Assembly (NCBI GenBank): GCA_947069175.1 | Contig: CAMTDV010000027.1 | Location: 35,415,369 to 35,479,368 of the forward strand | Reading direction: 5' to 3' | DNA length: 64,000 nt | DNA from: Scalesia atractyloides | Lineage: Eukaryota > Streptophyta > Magnoliopsida > Asterales > Asteraceae | Made by a program: the position numbers and the translations under genes | Shown: positions 32,673 through 44,737 of the stretch, piece by piece | Layout of the letters: the number at the start of each line of letters is the position of its first letter | Numbering within the stretch: the first letter of the stretch is position 1 | The notes under the pieces: model-generated | Database searches by the model: none | What the model saw: the letters and a program-made list of their open reading frames with translations, nothing else | Told to the model about the DNA's origin: nothing

Positions 32673-32955
32673 AGGAGCCGTTTGGCAACTTCTAAATGGT
32701 TAAGTGTTGAACTAGTAAATGGTCTGAACCATTAAGTGTTGAACCAGTAAGAGGTCTGACCTATAAGAGGCAGTATAATGTTTAACCGTTCAAAGGCAAA
32801 TGTCTGACCAATTCAGATTAGAGGTCTTAACCATTCAGACTAAGTATAACACTTAACCATTCAGAGGCAAATGTCTGAACCATTCAGACATATGCTCACG
32901 AAACAAACAGTCTGAACCATTAAAAGCCGCATTAAGAGGTAAACAAACAACCCCT
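32673..32955. mobile_element. Short hAT-like element in the retroelement gene
   Basis: The left end GGAGCCGTTTGGCAACTTCT mirrors the right end (reverse complement GGGGTTGTTTGTTTACCTCT). The interior repeats TCTGAACCATT/AGACATT motifs in both orientations. The 8-bp duplication is not clear. Ends resemble those of the element at 22019, suggesting related families. Confidence 0.6.
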
Positions 32956-33271
32956 TAGTCTCTAACTTGTTGCTTTGAGTAGAGAAATCACTATTTTTAT
33001 TGCTTTTTGGGATTTCCAAGGGGCGGTTAGTGTTAGGGATGCGCGTGCTGGGGAGCAGTATTGGTATAACCATTTCCAAGGCAATTTCTTGAACCCTAGG
33101 GCAAAATTGTTTGATGAGCCTCCCCCTGTTGGTGAAGGTGCGCGAATCCCCAACCCTCGACCTTGCAGGGCCATAACTCCTGTTGGGAGGAATACTTTCG
33201 AGCGAGTCCATGGCCTCATCTGAGCCTGGGCTAATTCACACCCGTTGTGATTCATGTGTAGGTGCTTTGCA
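32956..33271 (+). pseudogene. Retroelement-associated protein, middle part
   Basis: One open frame reads SREITIFIAFWDFQGAVSVR, DARAGEQYWYNHFQGNFLNP and RAKLFDEPPPVGEGARIPNP, then RPCRAITPVG, matching the central part of the same family. It ends in a stop at 33221-33223 and is cut at 33271 by the solo LTR. Confidence 0.65.
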
Positions 33272-36222
33272 TGTACACCCCAAAAAGAATTAAAGTTTAA
33301 TATCGATCAATTACCTAAATGGTAATTATTATAAGCATGTAACTAAGATGATTTAACCTAGTTAACATGTGCAATTAAAAACCTTAATGGAATACCAAGT
33401 AAAAGCCCTTTTAAAATAAAATCACAAACTTGAGGGGCAAATGGGGAAAACTGAAATTTAAGCTTTAAAAAATTGATCAAAAAAACACAACACACTCTAG
33501 GTGTGTGTGTAGCGACTAGGAGGAAGAACAAGGGAGCAAACCCTGTTCAGTCTTAACCCATCAAAATGGAGGATGAATAAGGCTAAACCTTGTGCATGGA
33601 CCTTGATTATTGATCATCTATCCTTGATGAACACAAGGTATGTTACAATTTTACACTTTGAAATAGGTTTCATGAAAAAGAACTTGAATACGATAATTGA
33701 TGAAATGATGAAATTGATAGTGTAGTAATGTTCATAACCACCATGTTTGCTTGTATATATGAAATACATGAACAATTTAGAGAAGTGTTCATACATGATA
33801 TGAAATAGGTTTTGTATGACATGATGAAATTTATGTACTATTGATGTTAATAGCTGCTTAAAATCATCATGTCTACTAGTTTATATGAAGAACTTGATTA
33901 TATTAGGTGTTTGGAAGAATGTCTAGTAATATGATGAAATGGATTTTACATAGAGATGAAAACCCTTAGTTCTAGCATGATAAATGGATGAACTAGTATG
34001 GATAATTGAAAGCTAAGTTAACTTAATGTTAATAATTGCATGAACTTGTCAAAGTGAATGAAGTGAGATGAACTTGGTTGGGAATTTAGTTAAAATAGTA
34101 GCCTAAAAATAATGTCTACCAAGTATTTGATAAAATGCCTAGATGAGTTCATTAAACTTGTTAGTGCATTGCATATGTCAATAGGTAGCTGACTTTTAAA
34201 AATCAAACTGACCAATAATAGGATCAAATGGTAATTTTGATATAAGCCTATAAGGTAGGATAGTCGTGATAAATGATGACTAATCTAACCATCTTGCGAA
34301 TGAAAAATGGTAGTTTGACGCTTGACAAGCTAGGTAGAAGCTTGGGAAGGAACGGGTCGAACGGGTCAAATACGCGAGAGAATCATAATCAGATGCAAAG
34401 TAAATAAAGCTTACATGCTTTAAATAGAACATCTACTCATGTATTTGATTAAAAATAAGGAGACCTAGTATTGGAATGAGTCTTTAAAATATGACGTTCC
34501 GACGTGAATCGATACGGGTCGGAACGATTAAAAATGGTAAGAAACCATATTTGGTGGTAAACAATGAATTTTTGGAAGAATACCCTATGGTGTAAGGCAT
34601 AATGGGTAAAAAGGGTAAAATAATGATTTGATCACGTGTTGATGAATTAAACATTAGTTTTCAAAAGACACCCTATGGCGTAAGCCATGATGGGTCAAAT
34701 GAGTAAAAAAATGACTTTTAAGAAATATGACCACATGGTGTAAACCATAACGGGTCAAATGGGTGAGATGGTAAATAAATATCATTTTGTAATATAAAAT
34801 GTTTGTGTCGTCCTAACGCAAAATGGCAAGTTAAGAAGTGGGTAAAATGGTCATTTGGGCCTAATGGGTCAAATGCAGATGTTATCACCATTGGACAATA
34901 AAGATTAATGATTGGTTGTCGGGTTTTGTGCTCACAGGGGAGAATAGCATATGGGTATGCATTGCTAATAATTAGCAACAAATAACTGCAAGGTAATAAA
35001 AATGGGTCACGCTTTGACCCGAGCCAGGTATGTGTAATGGGTCATACTGTCAATGAGAACTTAGGGACCGATGAGAGTTAATCGAGTCATGGGTGGACAT
35101 TGGAATTACCTAAAGTGAGGTATATCTAGTAATTTAAATTGGAGATATTATGTTCTTATGAACACAAAAAAAAATAAATGGAATACGGGTTCAAAAAAGA
35201 GCCATTTTGTCAAAGTAGGTTTTTAAATGTCATTCGTAGTTAAAAGGACTAAAATTGACCAAAACGCCCCCGAATGATGAATCGGGCAAACGAACCTTAA
35301 GAGGAGTTTGAATATGAGTTTTATAATTTGGTCGACCCTTTCGGTGGTATAAAGTGGAAGGCTTAAACCATTTTGGCTTAATGCTACATAATGGGTTATA
35401 TTCATAAAAGTTCCAAACCGATGGTAGAATGGGAATATAATGATTTTTCCTATCATAATCCATCACAATTGAAATTGTGATGATAGATGAATAAAGATCA
35501 TAAATGAGAATAAGGGATATGAAGGGATGCAAATAATTTAAGCTAAAGTACTTAAATGCCATAACGGGTCAAAATAAATATGCGCATAAATCGGTTAATG
35601 GTTGCGGAATCCATAAAATTTATGAATAAGGGTTGAGGATTTTAGGTTAATTACGTAGACAAACGTTTTACGATCATTTCGAAACAAGTTTGAAGCGAAA
35701 CGGATGAGAATTCACGAAGTTATAGAGTTTTTACGAACAAAGGGCAAAGCTGGGATTTGCAGCCCCAGCCTGTCGTATGCTATGGCTGCCTGCCGTAGGT
35801 TACGGCAGGGAACTGCTACTAAAACAGATAATTCCTACCATAATCTACGACAGGGTGCCATAACTTACGGCGAGCTTTATTGCTGAATTGTGTTTTTGTT
35901 GTTTTGGGCATTCGGGTTTAATTTGTTAAGTTATAAACTCCTACAACTAAAGTATTTGATGATTAATGAAATTTAGGTGATGGTCTGAAGCACCGGATGA
36001 CGATAAAGCCTAACGAAAAATCGAACACAATCAAATATCAAGCTTCCGCATTTTTCTTTAGTTGTTTATCAAAATGAACATAGTTAACATGTAGTGATCC
36101 TAGTAAAAATGGCTGAAATTTTTTATTAGCATACAAGGATGTATGGTCTTGTATTTTCATTGTGAATATATAATTGCAAATATTTTTTATAAAATTTCAG
36201 CTAATTAAGTAAGGGTCTTACA
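33272..36222 (-). repeat. Solo LTR (2.95 kb)
   Basis: It begins TGTACACCCC and ends GGGTCTTACA on the plus strand, flanked by TTGCA (33267-33271) and TTGCG (36223-36227), a 5-bp duplication with one mismatch. No gag or pol lies inside. It interrupts the retroelement gene, whose frame resumes after it. The edge GGGGTGTACA (minus sense) resembles the 3' end of the gypsy LTRs in this window, so minus orientation is favoured. Open frames inside (for example 35223-35562) are not recognised. Confidence 0.7.
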
Positions 36223-38360
36223 TTGCGTGACCTAGGTACTGGTCCCGATGGCATCAAGGCCCGAAATGCTCCTAAGAAGTAAACTGTGGTTGCCACCGGT
36301 GGTGCCAGGAAAAAGAAGACTAAGCAAGTCGTCAAGGTACGTAATGCTAGCTCATGTAAAGGTACACTGTGCGCTCGTCAAAGTTCGCTAGATGATTATG
36401 TTATCATAGCTAACTCCTTTGAGGAGCTTGAACGTATAGGTGAAAAAGTGAAAATGATCGTTGAAGTTGGTGTGAGTAAGAGCGCGGATAGCGCGACTTC
36501 AAGGATCATCCGTCAAGTGCGACCCCCACTTCCGCTCTCACTGATGTGAGGGAGAGCCTTGGGAGGGAATTATCACGCAAGAATTCTAGCAAGCCCACGC
36601 GTAAAGAAAGAGATGTGAGCCCTAAGCCTGCTGCCAAGAAAGTAAGTTTTCAGAGCACCACCACTATTGGAAAGAAAGGTAGCTTGAAATATTTTATGTC
36701 AAATATCTCTCCTGGTAATTTAATTAATATATTTGTGTTCGTTGCATTACATATACGTAGCGTATTTCACTTTATACGTAGTCGGTTCGAGTCTTTTGCA
36801 ACTGAAAATCAAAATTATTTACATCAAGGCCCCACCTACTAACAGTGTTCCTCCTCCACCCCTGCCTCACCCGGCTGCTTCGTTGAAGGATAAAAGCTTT
36901 GAGGGCGTAGCATAGCTTTCGCGCTAAGTGAAGCCGGAGATTGCTGTTGTTGGTGATGAGAATGTTAAAAGTTCTAGTGTCATTAAGAGTTCGGGTGCTG
37001 GCACACCAGAAACTGTTGTTAAGGATGTTCAAGAAGAAATTGTGCATGTTAAGGGATGTGATGGTGCAAAGAAAGACATTGAAATAGTGGGCTAGAGTGT
37101 GCATGTTCAGGCAGCTGTTGGTGCATCTGGTTTAAAGGAAACGAGTGCAAGTGGACTGGTTGAGATATAGGCTCTTCTGGGGGTGGTGCTCCTTCCGTAG
37201 CTGGGTGTGACGAGCCACTCCCCATCAAGCCTAACGAGACTCCCAGCGATTATTATTATAGGTCATATGATGACCGGCGGGTAGGGGAGCTACATGTCGC
37301 TGTCTAGAAACTTAAACAAGGAGATACTTTTGGGAATTTTGCCACTTGTCACGAGTGGTTTAGGGTGCTCCCCCCCCCTGCTAGAGGGAACCATCAAAAG
37401 ATCCGCTCGCATGATCAATTATATCAGTCTCACCTGCTTACACAAGCTAATAATGCTACCACCAGAAATCAAATTACGCATGAGTGGGATGCTAAGGCTG
37501 GCGGAGAAGCAATCGCAGTTCGAGGCTGATAAAAAGTCCGATAAATGGGGCGCGTTGGGCGCGAAGAAAAAGCTTAAGGCATTGGAAGATACGATTTCCG
37601 AGGAACGTTAACGTTGGTCAGAGGCTTGTAAATGGGACAATGCGATCATGTATAGGACCTATGAGGAAAATGTCAATCTTAAGGCGCAAGCTGAGACTCT
37701 CACGAAGCAAAATGTTGAGCTTCAATCCTAGTTGGACGAGGCCAGGTTACATCATCGGCATGCCGAACAGAGACAGCTTGAAGCTGAAGCTGCTTCTTTA
37801 AGGAAAAATAATGAAATTAGAAAACTAACTCCCGAATTGTTTGAGCAGGAGGAGATTAAACAGCAACTGGTTATGTAGGAGAGAGACCTAGCTGGTAAAG
37901 ATGTGGAAATTGCTGAGTTAAAGCGCTCTTTATTGGAAAATCAAGATATATACGAATCGCTGGAGATTGATGTTGGTCCTGAGAAAGAGCGTGCAGATGT
38001 TGTTGAAATGGCGCGAAATTTTGCTCAGTCTGCCTTGGAAGTTGATAAGAAAAACCATGCAGAGGCGCAAGACATCTTAGAGACTTTGGTGGACAACTTT
38101 GTGTGGCTCCAATGGCATGGTATCTTCATGTAACTATTACCCCCTTTCTATCCAAAGTCCCTTTATCTTTACATTGAAGATGTTATTCGCTTTGCGCGGG
38201 TCGCGAATGCCGTTTTAAATTCGGTTGAGATGGATGAAAGTGTTGCCGCCCTCACGGTTGTTGCCCGCTCTAGAAGCCATCAAGAGGGCTATCATGAATG
38301 TGTCACGCATGTGAACGAAGCGCTGAAGGTGCAATTGGATGATCGGTTCTCCACTAGGTA
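36223..38360 (+). pseudogene. Retroelement-associated coiled-coil protein, C-terminal part, broken
   Basis: It resumes LRDLGTGPDG, then TLCARQSSLDDYVIIANSFE and ELERIGEK. A Ser/Lys/Pro-rich section follows, then Glu/Lys/Leu-rich stretches typical of a long coiled coil (37480-38100: KKKLKALEDTISEE, VEIAELKRSLLENQ). The end reads ESVAALTVVARSRSHQEGYHECVTHVNEAL. A 114-bp segment 36715-36828 begins GTAATT and ends AAG in a place where the protein reading breaks, and may be an intron. Many stops; non-functional. Confidence 0.65.
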
Positions 38361-39843
38361 TGGAAGTGCATGTACAATAGTGTGTCTTACCTTAGAAAGG
38401 GAGAGTCTATGGGTTTTGGACGATTATGTTTTTCTTTTTCTTTTTTTGTTAATTTTTATTGATTAAAGGAAACCAAGGTATATTTTAAAGGGCGAAATGA
38501 TAATCTTGAATTTACGGTTTGGTTGTGGTGTCTAACAAACGTGAAAGTTAAAAAGGTACAATTTAAGTAGGAATGAGATTATAGATGAGTTGCACAATTA
38601 CTCTTTATAGAATGTAATTTTAAACACAATACATAACACATGTAAGATATAACACATGTAAGATATGATATATATCTCTAGGACTAGATGTTCCTATAAG
38701 GTTAAACAAACAAACTTAACAATTTGCATGAGTTACAAGTTATAATAACATTATTGTTTCAGATTCGACAAACGTAATACTAGAATGTTTTTATTACTTG
38801 AACCTGCACCTCTTATGCAAGAATCATAGAAGAAGAAAAAAAACCATCTCACACTAAAACAATACCTATGCTTTTATCTCACTCCAAGAAAGAAATCACC
38901 TATGATGTAAGTGCATGTGTCATCTATCATAAACAATAGCATATTTTAAATTACATTGTTTTCCCATTTATTCTCCTTGAGCCACATATGCAACAAGACA
39001 TGAAGCCAAGGAAGTGGCAGCCGAGAGCTAAAAGCCATTGAGGACAATTTTTGAGTGGCATAGCTAAGTAACCACCCACCCACAGAAATGGGAATCAATA
39101 CCACCCAATTGGAGAATTTATCCGAATCCAGAGGCCCCTCTAATCCAGCCAAAAGAACAATAATATTTATAAAATGTGTTTGTTTACTAACTTTAAGGTG
39201 GACAGGTTTGGGATCAAAACCCTCCCCACATCATAACTCATACCCCTATTTTCTTTGATTTTTATCTTCACACCTAGACTCAAGTTCATCCCCTCTCTTT
39301 GTTGCCAAATCAGGAAAGCCGATTCCTACACAACTTCTCATTTTAGCTTTGTTGTTCACATTAAATGATGGAAAGCAAATGTGTTGTTAACACGCTACAA
39401 GTTAACATTTATGGAAAAGATGCCCATAAACAAATTTAAGATATTAGCTAATGTCTTTGTTTTAGTATAATGACATTTTATGATATGATCTACAAGCATA
39501 TCCGTTATACCTGTTGATAAAATTGCTACAGATATTTGGTATTTTCGTTTATGTTATTTTTTACATGTGTTCTTTATATATTTGTACTTTCTGTGTATAC
39601 ATAGATGTAGTTATTCCAATACTAAAAAAACCGAAAAGTATGGTGATCAACATTTAATGGACTAAATAGTAAAAAAAAATAAAAACATGTGTGGGCATCT
39701 TCAAAGATTGAAACCAGATGGTAGTGAATGTTCATTAATAGATTAGAGGTTCGTGGTAATCTTATTGATCTCCTTGTAGATTAAGAAATATCATTATAAT
39801 TAAGTGTGGATGATCTCGACACACAACACAAACAACTACTAAG
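38361..39843. other. Intergenic stretch, no supported gene
   Basis: A 68-codon minus-strand frame (38946-39152) has no family I recognise and no supporting promoter or splice signals. Otherwise AT-rich sequence. Confidence 0.45.
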
Positions 39844-39851
39844 GTTTGAGA

Positions 39852-40424
39852 CATTGGCGGATTTACAGGGGTTAGGAGGGTCACTAGAACCTAGGTATAC
39901 CGGATTAATGAAAACAGAAAAAGAACATAGCTTGACCCTTTCGATTTTCTCTGATAGAGGATCTAAGCTTAAAAATGAAAAGTGGTTTCAAAGATTTTCT
40001 GGCAGGAGAGTGTCAAGAGTGGGAAAGAACGGAGAAGAAGATAAGCCTCTTTTTTTCTGAATGGATTTTTTTTAATTCATCTCGTATGTGAGACTTGAAC
40101 CTAAGATCTTTCCTATCAAAATATTTAAAGGTTTTTGCCTTTACGAATTGACCACTGCTACTATTGACTTCACATATTAAATACAAGACTTTAAGGCCTT
40201 TAGAGAAAAAGAAAACAAAAATTTTAAAGCCCAGTTATAAACTTTTAACTTCATTTTTCCTCCTTAAGTTATGGGAAGATAATAGTGACTTTCAAGTTAG
40301 CGGAACTCGAAGATTACAATTATCGATTATTGTAAAAAAAAGTAACTAATGTACACTAGCAAATTACGAATATTAAAGAATTCTATTACGACCCCCTGAT
40401 AAAATTATTCTGGTTCCGTCACTG
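39852..40424. mobile_element. hAT-like non-autonomous element with perfect 8-bp duplication
   Basis: GTTTGAGA occurs at 39844-39851 and 40425-40432, exactly flanking 573 bp. The ends are inverted: CATTGGCGGATTTACAGGGG on the left against CAGTGACGGAACCAGA ... CAGGGGG on the right. No transposase. It sits about 0.5 kb upstream of the HD-Zip gene start codon, close to its promoter. Confidence 0.85.
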
Positions 40425-40432
40425 GTTTGAGA

Positions 40433-40954
40433 CACGTTATTTACAGGTTTGGCTAAATGTATCTCACTTCTCCGAAATTTTACATTGTACACCATGCTAA
40501 AAATGTAAATCTATGATGTTTTAATAAAATGGGAGAATCTTGGTGCTTTAACAATTGAAGGGCGGGTAAGACAAGTAAAATGGAGATATAATTATCATAA
40601 CCTTTATAAACTTGTCCATTCAACCTGATTACATCCGAGTTTTCAGTTTCGTCTCACCAACATAGACAAAGGTCCATACCAGAAGGTATTTTCAATTTCG
40701 TCACCTTAAAATAGACAGACCCACGTCACATTTTGTAACCTTTGCATAGACCAAATGATTCAAAACCCATGGAGGGCAGAACCGTAAATATAATAAACTA
40801 ACAAGGGCATTATGAGAATAATTGTTTTATAAATAAAGGGCACACCCTTGCACAATCCAAAGTAACAGCAGACTCCTTAGTCTTCACTCCACCTTTATAA
40901 AGAAAAGTCTCCCTGATCTACCCACCTAAGACATATTCCACTTGTTTCACCAAC
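40433..40954 (+). promoter_or_regulatory. Promoter and 5' UTR of the HD-Zip gene
   Basis: The best TATA box is TATAAATA at 40828-40835, 120 bp before the ATG. Four bases upstream lies GAATAATTG (40816-40824), one mismatch from the HD-Zip I target CAATAATTG. CCACGTCA at 40731-40738 is an ACGT-core (bZIP/ABRE-like) site. A second TATAAAG near 40896 could be an alternative. Confidence 0.5.
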
Positions 40955-42297
40955 ATGAAAACTCAAACTCAAGTTGACGATCAGTTGGTTCTACTCTCCC
41001 AGTACTATCCTGCGATATATGACCAGCTAATACCGGAACAAGGTTTGAACTTTTGTAGATTTTAAAAGAAAGTTATACTAAGTGATTATGCATTTGTAAA
41101 CTTTGTTGTTAATTTGATTGTAACTTGTAATAATGTTTAGTGGAAGTTGCGAAACCGCGAAGAAGACGGAAGAAGATCAAATCCGAGAGCAGCACTGGGT
41201 TTAGAAAAAGGAAGCTAAGTGATGAACAAGTGAGCCTTCTTGAGCAAAACTTTGGAGATGAACATAAACTGGAATCAGAAAGGAAAGATAAACTCGCGTC
41301 TGAACTTGGGCTTGACCCGCGCCAAGTTGCTGTGTGGTTCCAGAACAGGCGTGCTCGATGGAAGAATAAGAAGCTAGAAGAGGAATACTCAAAGCTCAAG
41401 ACCGATCACGATTCTACTGTTCTTGAAAAATGTCGCCTTGAAACTGAGGTAACCCTTGTTCTATGATGCAAATATTTTCATGATAAAAAACCTGATTTAT
41501 GAAAGTTTAATTGGTTTGTGTTTCATTTGTTGTTACCCACTCTTTGGTTTTCATCTATAGGGAAAGTAAACAAGACTCTTTTAAGTATTTATTCTTACAT
41601 TCTTTGAATTTTATATATGTAACTTGTTTATATGTTCTGCAAAATAATAAAAAATATAGACAAGTGGCCAAAATAGTGTTTTCTCATTTACTGCTTTATA
41701 GAGTAGATTAACATGACAGTAACTATTTTCTACCACTTCTTTATGTACACTTAAGAAGACTTTTATCCACTTTAACCTAAAAACAAGCATCCTTATTTTG
41801 GAAATGCATGGGACTCAAGGCTCGAGATAGAAAGTTACATCATGTAATTATAAGATAACTAATATCCCATTAACCCGGCAAAAGGGTGCTAAAATCACAA
41901 GTGTGCCACCACATATAGTTTTAAAGGCTCGCCCACATGTCTACATCAGGTGGGACAGGTCGGGCAGGGTAACGGGTCAGAACATGTAACATTAAATATC
42001 TCCCCACGTGAACCTTCATCTTCCGTACTAATATATTTTTCACATTTTTCTAAGTTCCCGATCGTGTAATTTTTATAGGTGTTAAAGCTTAAAGAACAAC
42101 TATCTGAAGCTGAAAAGGAGATAAACAGGCTAGCGGAGAGGTTGGATGGAACATCAAGCACGAGCCCGAGTTCATCCTTTTCTATGGAGGCCATGGAGCC
42201 ACCATTTTTTGACGGATTTGGGATGGAAGGATTGGAGAATGTATTTTGTGTGCAGGATAACAACTATATACATGGATTCGATTGGCTCAACATCTAA
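40955..42297 (+). CDS. HB40: HD-Zip class I transcription factor, HB21/HB40/HB53 group
   Basis: Three exons: 40955-41042, 41141-41448 and 42079-42297, with GT...AG introns of 98 and 630 bp; joined length 615 nt, 204 residues. The N-terminal motif DDQLVLLSQYYP is shared with the HB21/40/53 group. A basic PRRRRKKIK cluster (about 35-43) precedes a homeodomain at about 48-108 (RKRKLSDEQVSLLEQNFGDE; helix 3 VAVWFQNRRARWKNK intact). A leucine zipper follows (Leu 108, 115, 129, 136, 150; Thr 122 and Ala 143 at the other heptads). The C-terminus ends in an aromatic acidic motif, HGFDWLNI, typical of HD-Zip I activation domains. Class I proteins bind CAAT(A/T)ATTG as dimers in the nucleus. In Arabidopsis this group acts with BRANCHED1 and ABA in bud dormancy, and HB53 responds to auxin. 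No lesion seen. Confidence 0.93.
41043..41140 (+). other. Intron 1 of the HD-Zip gene
   Basis: 98 bp, GTTTGAAC ... TGTTTAG, phase 1. It splits the codon for Val30 just before the basic region. Confidence 0.85.
41449..42078 (+). other. Intron 2 of the HD-Zip gene
   Basis: 630 bp, GTAACCC ... TTTTTATAG, phase 0, within the leucine zipper between Glu132 and Val133. T-rich; no insertion with clear ends seen inside. Confidence 0.85.
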
Positions 42298-42893
42298 TTG
42301 TTAGGGAAGATGTAATTAAATAATTTTAGTATGAATTAATCTAGGCTTGTAGATAGTAACTATCTAATGTACATCTTTAATTCGCGGGGTTCCTAGTTAA
42401 TGTTCACTGTGTTTTATTGACTAGCAAATGTTGTGTCATGACTAGTAGTTTGTGTTTGTCATAAACGTTCTCTTCTGGCAGAGTTCTAGTGGGCTATTTT
42501 GTGAGATTGTAATTTATTTGTTTGTTAAAGAACCCAACAAAAATGGTAACCATGCTGAAAAAGCTGAGGGCAATGTGGTCATTTGATTGTTAGAAGATGC
42601 ATGCAAATCCATGCATATTGCATGGTCATTTTGTACGTGTATGACCAATAGATGTTCCAATATGGTTCAGAAGTGTACCCCAAGGGAAAGTGTACCAACA
42701 TTTTAGACTATCCCCGTGCCCATCCGCATCGGCCTGCTTTCAGCATTGACATGTGCGAACCATTTTTCTTCTTCTCACTCCTTTTCACGAGCATCACTTT
42801 CTATTTCATCTCACCCTCTCTCTCCTTCCCTCTAAGAGCTTCAATCCTTATATACAGGCATCACACCCAAGGGCTCTCCTCATCAATGCAACC
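42298..42893 (+). other. 3' flank of the HD-Zip gene
   Basis: It holds the untranslated tail. AT-rich with no perfect AATAAA close to the stop. The following frames (42652-42966) are Ser/Phe-rich and not supported as genes. Confidence 0.4.
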
Positions 42894-42901
42894 CTTTCAA
42901 A

Positions 42902-43066
42902 CAGTGACGAATCTAGAAAATTTTTTAAGAAGGTTCATTTTGGTAAGATTCACTAATTCTCACTAATCTTTTTCAGATCATACAAGGTTTTCATTAGTTT
43001 TTTTTCCATTTTTTTCCAAACCGGGGGATTCCTGGGAATCAAAAAAACCCCTTGAATCTACCCATG
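42902..43066. mobile_element. Small hAT-like element downstream of the HD-Zip gene
   Basis: 165 bp starting CAGTGACGAATCTAGAAAA and ending CCCCTTGAATCTACCCATG, flanked by CTTTCAAA (42894-42901) and CTTTTGAA (43067-43074), six of eight matching. Ends resemble the element at 39852. Confidence 0.55.
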
Positions 43067-43074
43067 CTTTTGAA

Positions 43075-43930
43075 GGCCGCTGCCAAGTAGAATACGAGCG
43101 GCCTACAAGGGCCCATTGGAAATAGTCTAGGTATCTTTTATGGATTAAAAATCTTAGGTAACGTAATTATCATGAATTAGAGGTTCATGAAAGAATGTGT
43201 CTAGCTTATGTTTACAACAAGAAATAGTTTAAATAAAAAAATCTAAAAGATTAGATTTCCATGTGTTTTCGTCATTCAATTAATCCATGTTATGATAATT
43301 GGATATTCTTGTTTATAAATAATGTGAGGGGCTTTTCACTTTCTATAATACAAAGATAATGACATGAAGATATGATAATTGGGGACCCATGCCATTTAGA
43401 TGGAACCCAACATAAACTGAAAATGGAAAATTACCTCCCAAGAATGAATTGATACAAAACCATTCATAATAATAAGCATATTAGTAAAAGTAGCTTCTGT
43501 TGATGCTTACCGATTTGCTGACGAATATGATTACTAAATTCGTTGAATGAACCGAAACTTGCAGAGATTGTCCTCGCAGAATACACTTGGATTCCTTTTG
43601 GAATTGTGATATACTTTTAGATCAAACTATTTGTGGGTACACACAAATGTTTAATCGGATAAGACCAAAAAGGTTTTACAAGAACGAACTTGATTTTTGT
43701 ATGAGAAAAAAAAAACCGTACCATTCATATGTCTGTTCGTATATCACGACTATTTGTCGACCAAATCCTTATTTGTGGCTCCACATGACCCATCGGTTTA
43801 TGGGTTTTCAACAAACAGACCCAAAAGTTATAGCCTAATAAATAGATATAAAGCAATCAGATTAATAAACTTATAATTTGATGCATAGACTCAAAATAAA
43901 GTCCAACAAATGCAATTTTTTATTTAAAGA
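43075..43930. other. No supported gene
   Basis: Short frames such as 43587-43838 carry no recognisable domain. Confidence 0.45.
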
Positions 43931-43964
43931 AAGCCAGTATATATATATTTATAATTATATATAT

Positions 43965-44245
43965 ATATATATAGGGTGCGGTTTTAGAGAGAACACAAGT
44001 GTATTTGTAAACTGAGTGAATAAATCTTGGCCATTGATTTACATCATCAAATCAAAAATACACTAGTGTATTTTTATCATACACTAGTGCATTTTTATTA
44101 TACACTAGTGCATTTTCATTATAAAATCATGACCATTGATTTACACTTGTGTATTGATAATCAAGGGTTAGGATTAGTTCACACAGTTTACTATCAAGGG
44201 TTTGTTCACGGGGTTGCTCACAAATGAACCTAACCTTATATATAT
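43965..44245. mobile_element. Foldback element 1 of the TA-flanked cluster
   Basis: Left edge TATATATAGGGTGCGGTTTT with AACACAAGTGTATTTGTAAA. Reverse complement of the right edge TATATATAAGGTTAGGTTCA then TAGTAAACTGTGTGAACTAA. The arms share GTAAACTG(A/T)GTGAA and the TATATA-G-GGTT start. The interior repeats ACACTAGTG(T/C)ATTTTTAT three times. No coding capacity. Confidence 0.55.
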
Positions 44246-44737
44246 ATAGTGGAGAGTTCAAATGAGAAGAAAAATTTTGTAAGAATAAAAAGAATAACTT
44301 TTAAACCAATAGAAATTCTCCATTACTTCATTTAATGCGTGTATTTAATTTATGAAAAGGGTATATAGGTAAATCTATAATTGTTATTAATTAGCTAATT
44401 AGTTAAACTTGTAATTTTTTTAATATACTCTTTTAAGATAAAATAATTTATGGTGAAGGACAATTTTCGACATGTGTAGGATAAATTTTAGTATGCGTAG
44501 GATAAATTTTGAAATGTGTAGGGTAAATTTACATGTTTGTAGGGTAAATTCCGATAAGTGTAAGACATATGCAGGATAAATTTTAAATGTAGGAATAAAT
44601 GTTTTTTGCTTAATTAATTGAAGATAACATAATTAATAGAGAATTTATAAAATCATTTAATGTTTACCATTATGTCTATTCTTCTTTTATTCTCATATTA
44701 AATTTCTTATCAAATGAACCTTCCCTTATAATATATA
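44238..44737. mobile_element. Foldback element 2 of the TA-flanked cluster
   Basis: Left arm TATATATAGTGGAGAGTTCA then AATGAGAAG ... AAGAATAAAAAGAAT. Right arm (reverse complement) TATAAGGGAAGGTTCATTTG, ATAAGAAATT ... GAGAATAAAAGAAGAAT. The interior repeats GTGTAGG(A/G)TAAATTT several times. Non-coding. Confidence 0.6.

Noticed and set aside
38946..39152. Minus-strand 68-codon frame with hydrophobic/Trp-rich composition
   Set aside because: No family recognised, no promoter or splice evidence, and length expected by chance.
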